From the NCBI RefSeq assembly GCF_025791835.1, contig NZ_JAOXLP010000007.1, positions 114,573 to 178,572 of the forward strand: 64,000 nucleotides of DNA, in the 5' to 3' direction. Source of the DNA: Roseomonas xinghualingensis (GTDB lineage Bacteria; Pseudomonadota; Alphaproteobacteria; Acetobacterales; Acetobacteraceae). Each line of letters opens with the position of its first letter. Within the stretch, counting starts at the first letter, position 1. The position numbers and the translations under genes are program-made. This document shows positions 1 through 12,519 of the stretch, piece by piece. The notes under the pieces were generated by a model, which saw nothing but the letters and a program-made list of their open reading frames with translations, was not told where the DNA came from and did no database searches.

Positions 1-261
1 CGGTTCGCCATCGACATAGAGGACATGGATGGAGACGGACGAGTCCCGCAGGATGGCCTCGATCCGGTCATCCGGCAGGGTGCGGCGCAGCCACCAGCAG
101 TATTCGCGCCCGACCGTGTCGTAGAGATAGCGGTAGAAGGGGACGGTGCAGCACGGCACCGCCACGACATCGGCCCCGGGCGGCAGCACCGCCGGCGGGT
201 CGGCCGGCGGATGCTCCATACGGAGGAAGGTGACCTCTACCTGGACCGGGGCCGTGGACAC
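1..261 (-). CDS. GNAT family N-acetyltransferase (N-terminal part, runs off the window)
   Basis: Reading the minus strand from a GTG at 261 gives 87 codons with no stop before the window edge. The product contains an aromatic-rich stretch ([10 protein letters not shown], then EYCWWLRR) followed by a strand ending VLYVDGEP, which I recognise from a GNAT acetyltransferase subfamily. The acetyl-CoA loop would lie beyond the window and is not visible. The start follows the rpoD stop by one base (TGAGGTG), so the gene is probably translationally coupled to rpoD. The substrate cannot be inferred. Confidence 0.7.
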   Translation of the reverse strand, partial: MSTAPVQVEVTFLRMEHPPADPPAVLPPGADVVAVPCCTVPFYRYLYDTVGREYCWWLRRTLPDDRIEAILRDSSVSIHVLYVDGEP

Positions 262-262
262 C

Positions 263-2197
<1,935 letters not shown>

Positions 2198-2266
2198 GCC
2201 TGTCTCCGCCACGGAAAGACCCTCCGGCGGGCGGGTGCGGCCGCCGCCGGGAGTCGAATTGAACCT

Positions 2267-4165
2267 CTATCCTATTGGACCGGCGCCTTCGACGCCGTTC
2301 TCCAGCCCCGTCTCGCCACGACGCAAGTCCGAAAGGGCCTGGCTGAGCCGGATGACGCGCGCCTGGGCCGCGGCATCATTTGCCGCCACCAGATCGCGCC
2401 CCGCTGCCACCAAGTCCTCGACCAGTGCGCCCTCGCCCCGCAGAAAGCCGAAGAAATGCCACCAACCGTCGAGGGTCTCTCCGGGAAGGGCATCGGGGCT
2501 GGCTTCCCGCGGGAGGCCGGTCGCGCGCATGACCCAATTCCGGGCCTCGTCCAGGCCGATCGCCTGCAGGTGGGTCATGAGTATGCCCGAGTCAAGCGAG
2601 GTCCGACCATCTCCTGACGCTTCCGTGAGGGCCAAACCGGCATACCACGCCAGCAGGGCCGCCTGGAGGACCGAGGGATGCCCCTGCGGCAGATCGAGAA
2701 GGGCAAAAGCCTCCTCCACCTCGTTCAGGATCCAGGGATGGGTCATGGTGATGGCCAGCAGGCAACGGGCCTGCTCCATCCGGGCGTTCGATGCCTCGGG
2801 GGGGACACGCGGGGGCAGGCGGGGCGGAGGCCTGAAGCCAGGGCGGTTGCCGCCACGCGGGGCGAAGCCGTTGCCGCCGGACTGGCGCTGGGGGCGTTGC
2901 GGGCGCGTGGTCTCGAAGAAACGGTCCAGCAGGGCACGGCGGTATTCTGCGGCCAGGGCCTTGTCCGGGATGCGCCCGGCGGCGGCGGCGAGGTCGTTCC
3001 GGAAGGCTGCGCGGCCCTCGGGCGAGCCGAGGGGACGGTCGAGGGCCATCAGGTCGTAAAGGGCGATAGAGAAGGGCTTTTTTGCCTTCAGCACCTCCCC
3101 GAAGGCCGCTGCCCCCTTGGAGCGGATCAACTCGTCCGGGTCCTTGCCACTCTCCACGCTGGCGAAATGCAGGGTCCGCTCCGTGCCGAGCAGGGGGAGG
3201 ACCATCTCGGCCGTGCGGACCGCGGCGCGCATACCGGCGGCGTCGGCATCGAGGCAGAGGATGGGCGCCGGCGTGACCTTCCATATCTCCTCCATCTGCT
3301 CGGGCGTCAGGGCGGTGCCCAGCGGGGCAACCGCACCTTCGAACCCCGCCTGATGCAGGGCGATCACGTCCATGTAGCCCTCTGCCACGATCAGGTCGGC
3401 CTTGCCGCGGAACACCGCCTCCCGCGCCATGTCCAGCCCGTAGAGGGTGCGACGCTTGGAGAAGACGTCGGTTTCGGGGCCGTTCAGGTATTTTGGCTGA
3501 CCGTCGCCGAGGATACGGCCACCGAAGGAGACGATGCGGCCGCGCCGGTCCCGGATCGGGAAGATGACGCGGTTGTAGAAGAAGTCGTTGTAGGTCCCTT
3601 CCCGCCCCTCGACCTGCTTCACCAGGCCGGCCTCGGCCAGCTGGCGGGGTTCGATGCCCAGGGGCTTCAGCTCGGCGGCCAGCGCCCCGCGGCCGGAGCC
3701 CGACCAGCCCAGGCCGAAGCGGGCGATGGTCTCGTCGGTGAGGCCGCGGTTCTTCAGGTAATCCAGCGCCTGACGGCCCTCGGGCGAGAAGAGGCGGCGA
3801 TGCATCGCCTCGGCCGCCACCTGGAGCACATCGTGCAGATCGCGGGCACGGGCCTCCCGCGCCACCTGGCGAGGAGATTCCTGGGGCACTTCCAGTCCCG
3901 CCTCGCCGGCCAGGCGCTCCACCGCGTCCCGGAAGGGCAGGCCCTCGGTCTGCATGGTGAAGCCGATGGCATCGCCATGCGCCCCGCAGCCGAAGCAGTG
4001 ATAGTGGTCGTCATAGACGTAGAAGGACGGGGTCTTCTCGTTGTGGAAGGGGCAGCATCCCTTCCACTGACGCCCGTTGCGCGTGAGCTTGACCTTGCGG
4101 CCGATCAGCGGCGGCAGGGGCGTGCGGGCGCGCAGCTCGTCGAGGAAATTGGGCGGTAGGGCCAT
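2267..4165 (-). CDS. dnaG: DNA primase DnaG
   Basis: Synthesises RNA primers for lagging-strand and origin replication with DnaB. The 632-residue product has the N-terminal CHC2 zinc finger (C38, H41, C57, C60 in CPFHNEKTPSF and HCFGCGAHGD), the RNA polymerase core, and a TOPRIM domain from about residue 258 (VAEGYMDVIAL, then LDADAAG). The C-terminal helicase-binding part is variable, as usual. I chose the ATG at 4165 because the family starts with this short lead into the zinc finger; the frame is open further upstream but shows no family-like sequence there. It lies between yqeY and rpoD and has its own promoter-like site. Confidence 0.96.
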   Translation of the reverse strand: MALPPNFLDELRARTPLPPLIGRKVKLTRNGRQWKGCCPFHNEKTPSFYVYDDHYHCFGCGAHGDAIGFTMQTEGLPFRDAVERLAGEAGLEVPQESPRQVAREARARDLHDVLQVAAEAMHRRLFSPEGRQALDYLKNRGLTDETIARFGLGWSGSGRGALAAELKPLGIEPRQLAEAGLVKQVEGREGTYNDFFYNRVIFPIRDRRGRIVSFGGRILGDGQPKYLNGPETDVFSKRRTLYGLDMAREAVFRGKADLIVAEGYMDVIALHQAGFEGAVAPLGTALTPEQMEEIWKVTPAPILCLDADAAGMRAAVRTAEMVLPLLGTERTLHFASVESGKDPDELIRSKGAAAFGEVLKAKKPFSIALYDLMALDRPLGSPEGRAAFRNDLAAAAGRIPDKALAAEYRRALLDRFFETTRPQRPQRQSGGNGFAPRGGNRPGFRPPPRLPPRVPPEASNARMEQARCLLAITMTHPWILNEVEEAFALLDLPQGHPSVLQAALLAWYAGLALTEASGDGRTSLDSGILMTHLQAIGLDEARNWVMRATGLPREASPDALPGETLDGWWHFFGFLRGEGALVEDLVAAGRDLVAANDAAAQARVIRLSQALSDLRRGETGLENGVEGAGPIG

Positions 4166-4188
4166 GGGTCCGATACGCTGGAATAACC

Positions 4189-4216
4189 AAACTAGTCTGC
4201 GGATCGGTTGAGTCAA
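4189..4216 (-). promoter_or_regulatory. Probable sigma-70 promoter of dnaG-rpoD
   Basis: On the minus strand a TTGACT hexamer (4211-4216) is followed after 16 bp by TAGTTT (4189-4194). This puts transcription start about 17 bases before the dnaG ATG. The same TTGACTCA core precedes rpsL and rpsM. No strong Shine-Dalgarno sequence is visible between it and the ATG. Confidence 0.5.
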
Positions 4217-4229
4217 AATGCCGATCGTG

Positions 4230-4258
4230 GTTCCCACCCGGCCCTGCCGGGTGGGAAC
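4230..4258 (-). terminator. Intrinsic terminator hairpin after yqeY
   Basis: A perfect 12-bp inverted repeat (GTTCCCACCCGG / CCGGGTGGGAAC) with a 5-base loop lies just past the yqeY stop. In the minus-strand direction it is followed within 12 bases by a short T-run (ATTTTGAC), which also forms the upstream edge of the dnaG -35 box. Confidence 0.7.
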
Positions 4259-4266
4259 GGGTGGAA

Positions 4267-4725
4267 TCAGCCGCCGAGGGCGGCCTTCACCATCGGCCCG
4301 GCCTTGGCCATGTCCAGTACGGCCGCGTGCTTCGCCTTCAGCGCGGCCATCACCTTGCCCATCTCCTTGATGGAGGTGGCGCCGGTTTCGGCCACGGCCT
4401 CCTTCACGGCGGCCTCCATGGCAGCGTCGTCCATCTGCTGGGGCAGGAAGGACTCGATCACGGCGATCTCGGCCTCCTCCTTGGCGGCCAGTTCCTCGCG
4501 GTTGCCCTGGCGATACATCTCCACGCTCTCGCGGCGGGACTTCACCATGCCGCGCAGAAGGGAGGTGATCTGCTCCTCCGGGATCTGGTCCACGCCGGAA
4601 GGGCGGGAGGCGATATCCGCGTCCTTCAGCTTGGCGGAGATCATGCGAATGGTGGAGACGCGGGCGGTGTCGCCGCCCCGCATCGCGGCCTTGAGTTCCT
4701 CGGTGAAGCGGGCGCGCAGGCTCAT
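4267..4725 (-). CDS. yqeY: GatB/YqeY domain protein
   Basis: A 152-residue stand-alone YqeY protein, related to the tail domain of the amidotransferase subunit GatB that contacts tRNA. Its own role is not settled; a tRNA-linked function is usually assumed. The sequence shows the family's N-terminal helical bundle (LRARFTEELKAAMRGGD, TVRMISAKLKD-like) and the C-terminal small helical domain (SIKEMGKVMAALKAKH). The ATG at 4725 has GGAGA about 8 bases upstream. Its position before dnaG-rpoD is conserved in alphaproteobacteria. It is divergent from carA. Confidence 0.93.
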   Translation of the reverse strand: MSLRARFTEELKAAMRGGDTARVSTIRMISAKLKDADIASRPSGVDQIPEEQITSLLRGMVKSRRESVEMYRQGNREELAAKEEAEIAVIESFLPQQMDDAAMEAAVKEAVAETGATSIKEMGKVMAALKAKHAAVLDMAKAGPMVKAALGG

Positions 4726-4791
4726 GGAAAGTCTCCGTGAAATTGGGGACAGGGTTTAGAGGGGATCGGGCGACTGTGCCATGCGAGCACC

Positions 4792-4808
4792 TGGGAAGTG
4801 ATTTCCCA
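4792..4808. promoter_or_regulatory. Palindromic operator copy 1 upstream of HTH-carA
   Basis: TGGGAAGTGATTTCCCA is a 17-bp dyad with perfect TGGGAA/TTCCCA arms and a 5-bp spacer. Its reverse complement matches copy 2 at 16 of 17 positions. The two centres are 43 bp apart, about four helical turns, so both would lie on the same face of the DNA. It sits in the divergent interval between yqeY and the HTH-carA frame. Confidence 0.7.
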
Positions 4809-4834
4809 GCCACGCATGCACTTGCCCCTTCCCT

Positions 4835-4851
4835 TGGGAAAACACTTCCCA
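4835..4851. promoter_or_regulatory. Palindromic operator copy 2 upstream of HTH-carA
   Basis: TGGGAAAACACTTCCCA, the same dyad as copy 1 in opposite orientation with one spacer difference. It ends 12 bases before the first ATG of the HTH-carA frame (4864), so a bound protein would probably block the promoter. No Shine-Dalgarno sequence precedes ATG 4864. Together with the short CATATA-like segment right after the operator, this suggests a leaderless start (inference). Confidence 0.7.
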
Positions 4852-4863
4852 CATATAGCCACC

Positions 4864-6255
4864 ATGCGGACGGTCGAGCAGATTCTGACCCTGATGGGTG
4901 GCGCCAGCGCTGCGGCGGCGCATTGCGGCGTGGGCACGGAGGCGATCCGGAAGTGGCGGCAGGCGCGCGCCATCCCGCCGCGCCACTGGCCGGCGGTATT
5001 GGCCGCCACCGGCCTCACCCTTGAAGACCTGCCCCGCGCCGATGCCGATCCGCAAAGCCATTCCACCCCGGAGCCCGACATGACCCCTGCCCCGAATGCC
5101 GCCCCGGATGCCGTTCCCGAGGGGGCGACCGCCTGCCTCGTGCTGGGCAACGGCACCGTGATCTGGGGCCGAGGCTTCGGCGCCGTGGGCAAGAAGGTCG
5201 GCGAGGTGTGCTTCAACACGGGCATGACCGGCTATCAGGAAACCCTGACCGATCCCTCCTATGCCGGGCAGATCATCACCTTCACCTTCCCGCATATCGG
5301 CAATGTCGGCGCGAATGCCGAGGATATCGAGGCCACCACCGCCGCCGCGCGCGGGCTTGTGGTGAAGGCGGACCTGACCGAGCCCTCCAACTACCGCGCC
5401 ACCCGGCACCTGGATGACTGGCTGAAGAGCCATGGCATCCCCGGCATCTGCGGCGTGGACACCCGCGCCCTGACCGCCATGATCCGCGATGCCGGCGCCC
5501 CGAACGGGGTGATCTGCCACGCCCCGGATGGCAAGTTCGACCTGGCCGCGCTGCGCGCCGAGGCCGCCGGCTGGCCGGGGCTGGAAGGCATGGACCTGGC
5601 CAAGGACGTTTCCTGCCGCCAGTCCTACAACTGGGACGAGGCGCTCTGGGCCTGGGGCCAGGGTTATTCGAAGCAGACGGCGCCGAAGCACAAGGTCGTC
5701 GCCGTGGATTACGGCGCCAAGCGCAACATCCTGCGCTGCCTGGCCGATGCGGGCTGCGAGGTGACCGTGGTTCCCGCCACCGCCACCGCCGAGGAGATCC
5801 TGCGGCACGGTCCGGATGGCGTCTTCCTGTCGAACGGCCCTGGTGACCCGGCGGCGACCGGCGAATACGCCGTACCGGCCATCCGGGGCGTGCTGGAGGC
5901 TGGCAAGCCGGTCTTCGGCATCTGCCTCGGCCACCAGCTCCTGGCTCTTGCCCTGGGCGCGAAGACCTACAAGCTGGATCGCGGCCATCGCGGCGCGAAC
6001 CAGCCGGTGAAGGACCTCGCCACGGGTAAGGTGGAGATCACTTCGCAGAACCACGGCTTCGCGGTGGACGATAAGTCCCTGCCGGAGGGCGTGAAGGTGA
6101 CCCATGTGAGCCTCTTCGACGGCTCCAACGAGGGCATCGCCTGCGAGGCGAAGAAGGCCTTCTCCGTGCAATACCATCCGGAGGCCTCGCCCGGCCCGAG
6201 CGACAGCCACCACCTGTTCCATCGCTTCACGGACATGATGTCCAAGGCCGCCTAA
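4864..6255 (+). CDS. carA: Carbamoyl-phosphate synthase small subunit, with an in-frame N-terminal HTH domain
   Basis: CarA hydrolyses glutamine and channels ammonia to CarB for carbamoyl phosphate, the precursor of pyrimidines and arginine. The amidotransferase shows its nucleophile elbow (FGICLGHQLL) and catalytic His/Glu (YHPEASPGP). The normal CarA part begins at about codon 73 with MTPAPNAAPDAVPEG and would be 391 residues. Upstream, in the same frame and with no stop, are 72 codons encoding a small helix-turn-helix domain (AAHCGVGTEAIRKWRQ, then AIPPRHWPAVLAATG) of YdaS/Cro type. Either a 463-residue fusion is made, or translation restarts at ATG 5080, which has GGAG about 6 bases upstream. 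NCBI has, as I recall, a 'carph-isopro' HTH family found next to carbamoyl-phosphate synthase genes; this domain resembles it. Confidence 0.9.
   Translation: MRTVEQILTLMGGASAAAAHCGVGTEAIRKWRQARAIPPRHWPAVLAATGLTLEDLPRADADPQSHSTPEPDMTPAPNAAPDAVPEGATACLVLGNGTVIWGRGFGAVGKKVGEVCFNTGMTGYQETLTDPSYAGQIITFTFPHIGNVGANAEDIEATTAAARGLVVKADLTEPSNYRATRHLDDWLKSHGIPGICGVDTRALTAMIRDAGAPNGVICHAPDGKFDLAALRAEAAGWPGLEGMDLAKDVSCRQSYNWDEALWAWGQGYSKQTAPKHKVVAVDYGAKRNILRCLADAGCEVTVVPATATAEEILRHGPDGVFLSNGPGDPAATGEYAVPAIRGVLEAGKPVFGICLGHQLLALALGAKTYKLDRGHRGANQPVKDLATGKVEITSQNHGFAVDDKSLPEGVKVTHVSLFDGSNEGIACEAKKAFSVQYHPEASPGPSDSHHLFHRFTDMMSKAA
5070..5082 (+). promoter_or_regulatory. Internal ribosome binding site and alternative start of conventional CarA
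   Basis: CGGAG (5070-5073 region) lies about 6 bases before ATG 5080, which is where CarA proteins of normal length begin. The first ATG of the frame, at 4864, has no such signal. The spacing argues that conventional CarA can be made from this internal start even if the HTH-CarA fusion is also translated. Confidence 0.5.
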
Positions 6256-6259
6256 GCCT

Positions 6260-6892
6260 TTGCCTTCCGCCGCCTCCCTGCTCGCCTTCGCGGCGCTGTC
6301 GGTCGGTCTCGCGCTCACGCCGGGGCCGAACCTCTTCTATCTCGTCTCGCGCAGCCTGACGCAGGGCACGCGGGCCGGGATGCTGTCGCTCGTTGGGTGC
6401 CAGACAGGAAGCCTGGTCATCATGCTGGGCGCGGCGGCGGGGATCACGGCGGCGCTGCTGGCGGTGCCCTATGCCTATGACGCGATGCGGCTCGGCGGCG
6501 CGGCCTATCTCGGCTGGCTCGCCTGGCAGAGCGTGCGGCCGGGCGGTGTTGCGCTGTTCTCTCCGCGCCCCATCCCCCGGGAGAGCGGGGCTCGCCTCTT
6601 CTCCCTCGGCTTCGCCACGGCGGCGCTGAACCCGAAGGTGGCGCTGTTCTATGTCGCTGTCCTGCCGGCCTTCATGGATCCGGAACGCGGCAGCCTCCTC
6701 ATGCAGGGGCTGGTGCTGGGCACGGTCCAGATCGGCATCTGCACGCTGTTCGACGCGCTGATGGTGCTGGGCGCTGGCGGTGTCTCGCGCTTCCTCTCCA
6801 CGCGGCCGGCCTGGTTGGCCGTTCAGCGCTGGGTGCTGGGCGGCGCGCTGGCCCTGCTGGCGGTGAAGCTGGCGACGGATTCCCGCGCGTGA
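6260..6892 (+). CDS. LysE/RhtB family amino-acid exporter
   Basis: A 210-residue integral membrane protein of the LysE superfamily, which exports amino acids or derivatives. The family signature LTPGPN is near the N-terminus (residues 18-23) after the first hydrophobic helix, and about six membrane segments follow. The start is a TTG at 6260, four bases after the carA stop; the first ATG would delete helix 1 and the signature, so TTG is preferred. It is co-directional with carA and carB and may be in the same transcript. Its substrate is unknown; arginine or another CarAB-linked amino acid is only a guess. Confidence 0.85.
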   Translation: MPSAASLLAFAALSVGLALTPGPNLFYLVSRSLTQGTRAGMLSLVGCQTGSLVIMLGAAAGITAALLAVPYAYDAMRLGGAAYLGWLAWQSVRPGGVALFSPRPIPRESGARLFSLGFATAALNPKVALFYVAVLPAFMDPERGSLLMQGLVLGTVQIGICTLFDALMVLGAGGVSRFLSTRPAWLAVQRWVLGGALALLAVKLATDSRA

Positions 6893-7137
6893 TCCGCCTG
6901 TTGTTCCTGGCACTGCCGCTGTCCCTGCTCGGCTGGTGGGCCCTGCGCCGCGTGGGTAAGCCGCGCGACAAGGCCTGGATGGGCGGGGTGGCGATCTCCT
7001 TCGTCGCGCTGGGCGGCGTCGTCTTCTTCTCGGGCGAGGACCACGAAACGGGGCGCGCCCTGGCCGCCGCGCTCTGGGCCGGGGTGCATGCCCTGCTCTT
7101 CATCCTGCTCTGGCCCTTTCTGGGGCGGTCGCGATGA
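6889..7137 (+). CDS. Small hypothetical membrane protein
   Basis: An 82-residue protein with three hydrophobic stretches (about residues 2-18, 30-47 and 58-78) separated by short charged loops. Its GTG start overlaps the TGA stop of the LysE gene (GTGA), so it is likely translationally coupled to the exporter. I do not recognise a family. Confidence 0.65.
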   Translation: MIRLLFLALPLSLLGWWALRRVGKPRDKAWMGGVAISFVALGGVVFFSGEDHETGRALAAALWAGVHALLFILLWPFLGRSR

Positions 7138-7155
7138 AGGGCCATCGAACCAACC

Positions 7156-7209
7156 GCGCGGCCGCACCAACGGCCGCGCCGAACCTCTCCGCCGCGCGAC
7201 ACGGCGCGG
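7156..7209 (+). promoter_or_regulatory. Two GC-rich hairpins in the carB leader
   Basis: The 116-bp gap before carB contains a perfect 9-bp stem with a 6-base loop (GCGCGGCCG / CGGCCGCGC, 7156-7179) and then a 6-bp stem (CCGCGC / GCGCGG, 7192-7209). Neither has a T-run, so simple termination is not indicated. They could slow polymerase or stabilise a processed carB message. carB itself has a clear GGAGG about 10 bases before its ATG. Confidence 0.4.
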
Positions 7210-7253
7210 TCACCACCACTGACTTCTTCTTGCTGCCCCGGAGGGCCTGAGCC

Positions 7254-10502
<3,249 letters not shown>

Positions 10503-10529
10503 CAGGCTCTAACCAGCCTGCACCGATCT

Positions 10530-10570
10530 GGGGCGGGACCGGCTCGGCCGGCGCCCGCCCCAAACGTTTT
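10530..10570 (+). terminator. Intrinsic terminator after carB
   Basis: Long GC-rich inverted repeat (GGGGCGGG ... CCCGCCCC with an inner CCGGC/GCCGG) followed by AAACGTTTT, 27 bases past the carB stop. This ends the carA-carB transcription block. Confidence 0.65.
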
Positions 10571-10618
10571 CAACCCGCCGCGCGCTCTTGGATGAGGGCA
10601 CGGCGGTGGCATCTTCAA

Positions 10619-10657
10619 GCCGCCCTGCACGCCCCCATCCCGGGGGCGTGGGGCGGC
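10619..10657 (+). promoter_or_regulatory. Strong hairpin in the greA leader
   Basis: GCCGCCC-TG-CACGCCCCC, a 5-base loop, then GGGGGCGTG-GGGCGGC: 16 pairs with a 2-base bulge, ending 35 bases before the greA start. No T-run follows. E. coli greA has a leader with early termination and a small RNA (GraL); whether this is an analogue is inference. Confidence 0.45.
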
Positions 10658-10692
10658 CCTTGAGTTTGTCCAGTCTTTGAGGGATCGCGCCT

Positions 10693-11166
10693 GTGCAGAA
10701 GTTCCCGATGACCGCCGAAGGCCTCGCCCGTCTGGAGGACGAGCTGCGCATCCTCCGGGCCGAGGAACGCCCCGCCGTGATCCGCGCCATCGCGGAAGCG
10801 CGCGAGCATGGCGACCTCTCCGAAAACGCCGAATACCACGCGGCGCGTGAGAAGCAGTCCTTCATCGAAGGCCGCATCGCCGATCTGGAATCGGTCATCC
10901 CCTCGGTTGAGGTGATCGACGTTTCTCGCCTCTCGGGCGATCAAGTGCGCTTCGGTGCACGCGTCACGATCGTTGACGAGGAAACGGAAGAGAAGAAGAC
11001 CTACCGGATCGTGGGCGCCTATGAGGCCGACATGAAGAACGGGTCGATCTCCATCTCTTCCCCGCTCGCCAAGGCCCTGATCGGGCGCAAGGTGGGCGAC
11101 AGCGTCGAGGTTCCCGCCCCGGGCGGTTCACGCTCCGTCGAGATCACCGCCGTCGCCTTCTCCTGA
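10693..11166 (+). CDS. greA: Transcription elongation factor GreA
   Basis: Rescues backtracked RNA polymerase by stimulating transcript cleavage through the secondary channel. The 157-residue protein has the N-terminal coiled coil (MTAEGLARLEDEL, then ARENAEYHAAREKQSFIEGRI-like, with the acidic D/E tip) and the C-terminal FKBP-like domain. A GTG start gives MQKFPMT, matching the family's MQ-x-x-PMT beginning. It stands between the carB terminator and threonine ammonia-lyase, 16 bp apart from the latter. Confidence 0.96.
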   Translation: MQKFPMTAEGLARLEDELRILRAEERPAVIRAIAEAREHGDLSENAEYHAAREKQSFIEGRIADLESVIPSVEVIDVSRLSGDQVRFGARVTIVDEETEEKKTYRIVGAYEADMKNGSISISSPLAKALIGRKVGDSVEVPAPGGSRSVEITAVAFS

Positions 11167-11182
11167 GCGGAGAAGAGCGGCG

Positions 11183-12430
11183 ATGTCTATGGCCCGGGCC
11201 GTTACGGCCAATCCCGTCAACTCTGCCCCGGCCGTGACGCTCGCGGATGTGCAGGCAGCAGCTGAGCGCATCCGCGGCGCCGTCCTGCGCACCCCGCTGG
11301 TGGAGCCCCAGGCGGTGGCGCGCATCGCCGGTGCCCAGGTGCTGCTGAAGCTGGACAACCTCCAAGCCACCGGCGCCTTCAAGGAACGGGGCGCCGCGAA
11401 CCGGCTTGCCCTGCTCTCGGCACGGGAACGGGCCGCGGGGGTGGTCGCCATGTCGGCCGGCAACCATGCCCAGGCCGTGGCACGGCATGCGGCGCTGCTG
11501 GGCGTCAGCGCCACCATCGTCATGCCGCGCTTCACCCCCTCCACCAAGGTGGTCCGCACCGAGGGATGGGGCGCCAATGTGGTGCTGCATGGGGACACGC
11601 TGGCCGAGGCCGCCGCCCATGCGCATGAGCTGGCGCTGCGGGACGGGCTGGTCTTCATCCATCCCTATGACGACCCCGCCGTGATCGCGGGCCAGGGCAC
11701 CATGGCCCTGGAAATCCTGGAAGACGCCGGGGAGCTGGACGCCCTCATCATGCCCGTCGGCGGCGGAGGCCTGCTGGCCGGCTGCGCCGCCGCCATCGCC
11801 GAGGCCCGTCCCGGGCTGAAGATCTATGGCGTGGAGGTCGAGGGCTATCCGGCCATGGCGCAGCGCCTGGCGGGCAAGCCCGTGAAGGTGGGCGGCCCCA
11901 CCGTTGCCGAAGGCATCGCCGTCCGCGACGTGGGAGAGGTGCCCTACGCCCTCCTGCGCGATCTCGGCATCGAAGTCCTGGTGGTTCCCGAAGCCGCGGT
12001 GGAGCAGGGCATCGCCGTGCTGGCCGAGAATGCGAAAGTCGTTGCCGAGGGCGCTGGAGCGGCTGGGCTTGCCGCCGTGCTGGCCCATCCCGGCCTCTTC
12101 TCTGGCAAGCGCGTGGCAACGACGGTCTGCGGCGGCAATATCGACCCGCGCATCCTGGCGAATGTGCTGCTGCGCAACCTCCTGCGCGACGGCCGCATCC
12201 TGCGCCTGCATCTGGACATCCCGGACCGGCCCGGCGTGCTGGCCGACATCTCCACCCGCGTGGCCGCGGCGGGCGGCAATGTGATCGAGGTAAGCCACCA
12301 GCGTCTCTTTGCCGCCCCCTCCGTTCAGACCGCCGAGCTGGAGCTGATGGTGGAGGTGCGCGACGCCGCCCAGGGCGCTGCCATCGTCGCGGCGCTCGAG
12401 GCGGGCGACTACGTGGTGCGGCGGGGCTGA
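11183..12430 (+). CDS. Threonine ammonia-lyase (PLP-dependent) with C-terminal ACT domain
   Basis: Converts threonine to 2-oxobutanoate and ammonia, the first step toward isoleucine. The 415-residue chain is a fold-type II PLP enzyme: the Schiff-base lysine is K67 in TGAFKERGA, the phosphate-binding glycine loop is PVGGGGLLAG near residue 190, and an ACT domain (LHLDIPDRPGVLADIS) occupies about residues 330-410. This is the shorter ACT-containing form often labelled ilvA or tdcB; I leave the symbol open. The ATG at 11183 follows a purine-rich GGAGAAGAG. It is close behind greA and may be co-transcribed. Confidence 0.92.
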   Translation: MSMARAVTANPVNSAPAVTLADVQAAAERIRGAVLRTPLVEPQAVARIAGAQVLLKLDNLQATGAFKERGAANRLALLSARERAAGVVAMSAGNHAQAVARHAALLGVSATIVMPRFTPSTKVVRTEGWGANVVLHGDTLAEAAAHAHELALRDGLVFIHPYDDPAVIAGQGTMALEILEDAGELDALIMPVGGGGLLAGCAAAIAEARPGLKIYGVEVEGYPAMAQRLAGKPVKVGGPTVAEGIAVRDVGEVPYALLRDLGIEVLVVPEAAVEQGIAVLAENAKVVAEGAGAAGLAAVLAHPGLFSGKRVATTVCGGNIDPRILANVLLRNLLRDGRILRLHLDIPDRPGVLADISTRVAAAGGNVIEVSHQRLFAAPSVQTAELELMVEVRDAAQGAAIVAALEAGDYVVRRG

Positions 12431-12470
12431 TCCCCAGCCGGCTAATCTCCAGCCGGCCAATCCCCAGCCC
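12430..12470 (+). repeat. Short tandem repeat between threonine ammonia-lyase and the PBP gene
   Basis: Three imperfect copies of an ATCYCCAGCC unit about 14-15 bases apart, two of them extended by GGCYA. It lies in the 89-bp gap directly after the threonine ammonia-lyase stop. No function is apparent. Confidence 0.4.
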
Positions 12471-12519
12471 CGGCCCTGTCCGCCAAACTGGTTCTTTTCC
12501 CTTCGGTGACTCGAGGGAA

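Noticed and set aside
2240..2270. tRNA T-loop-like sequence (TTCAATT followed by CGACTCCC on the minus strand) between dnaG and rpoD
   Set aside because: The flanking bases do not pair to form a T-stem and no anticodon arm or acceptor stem is present.
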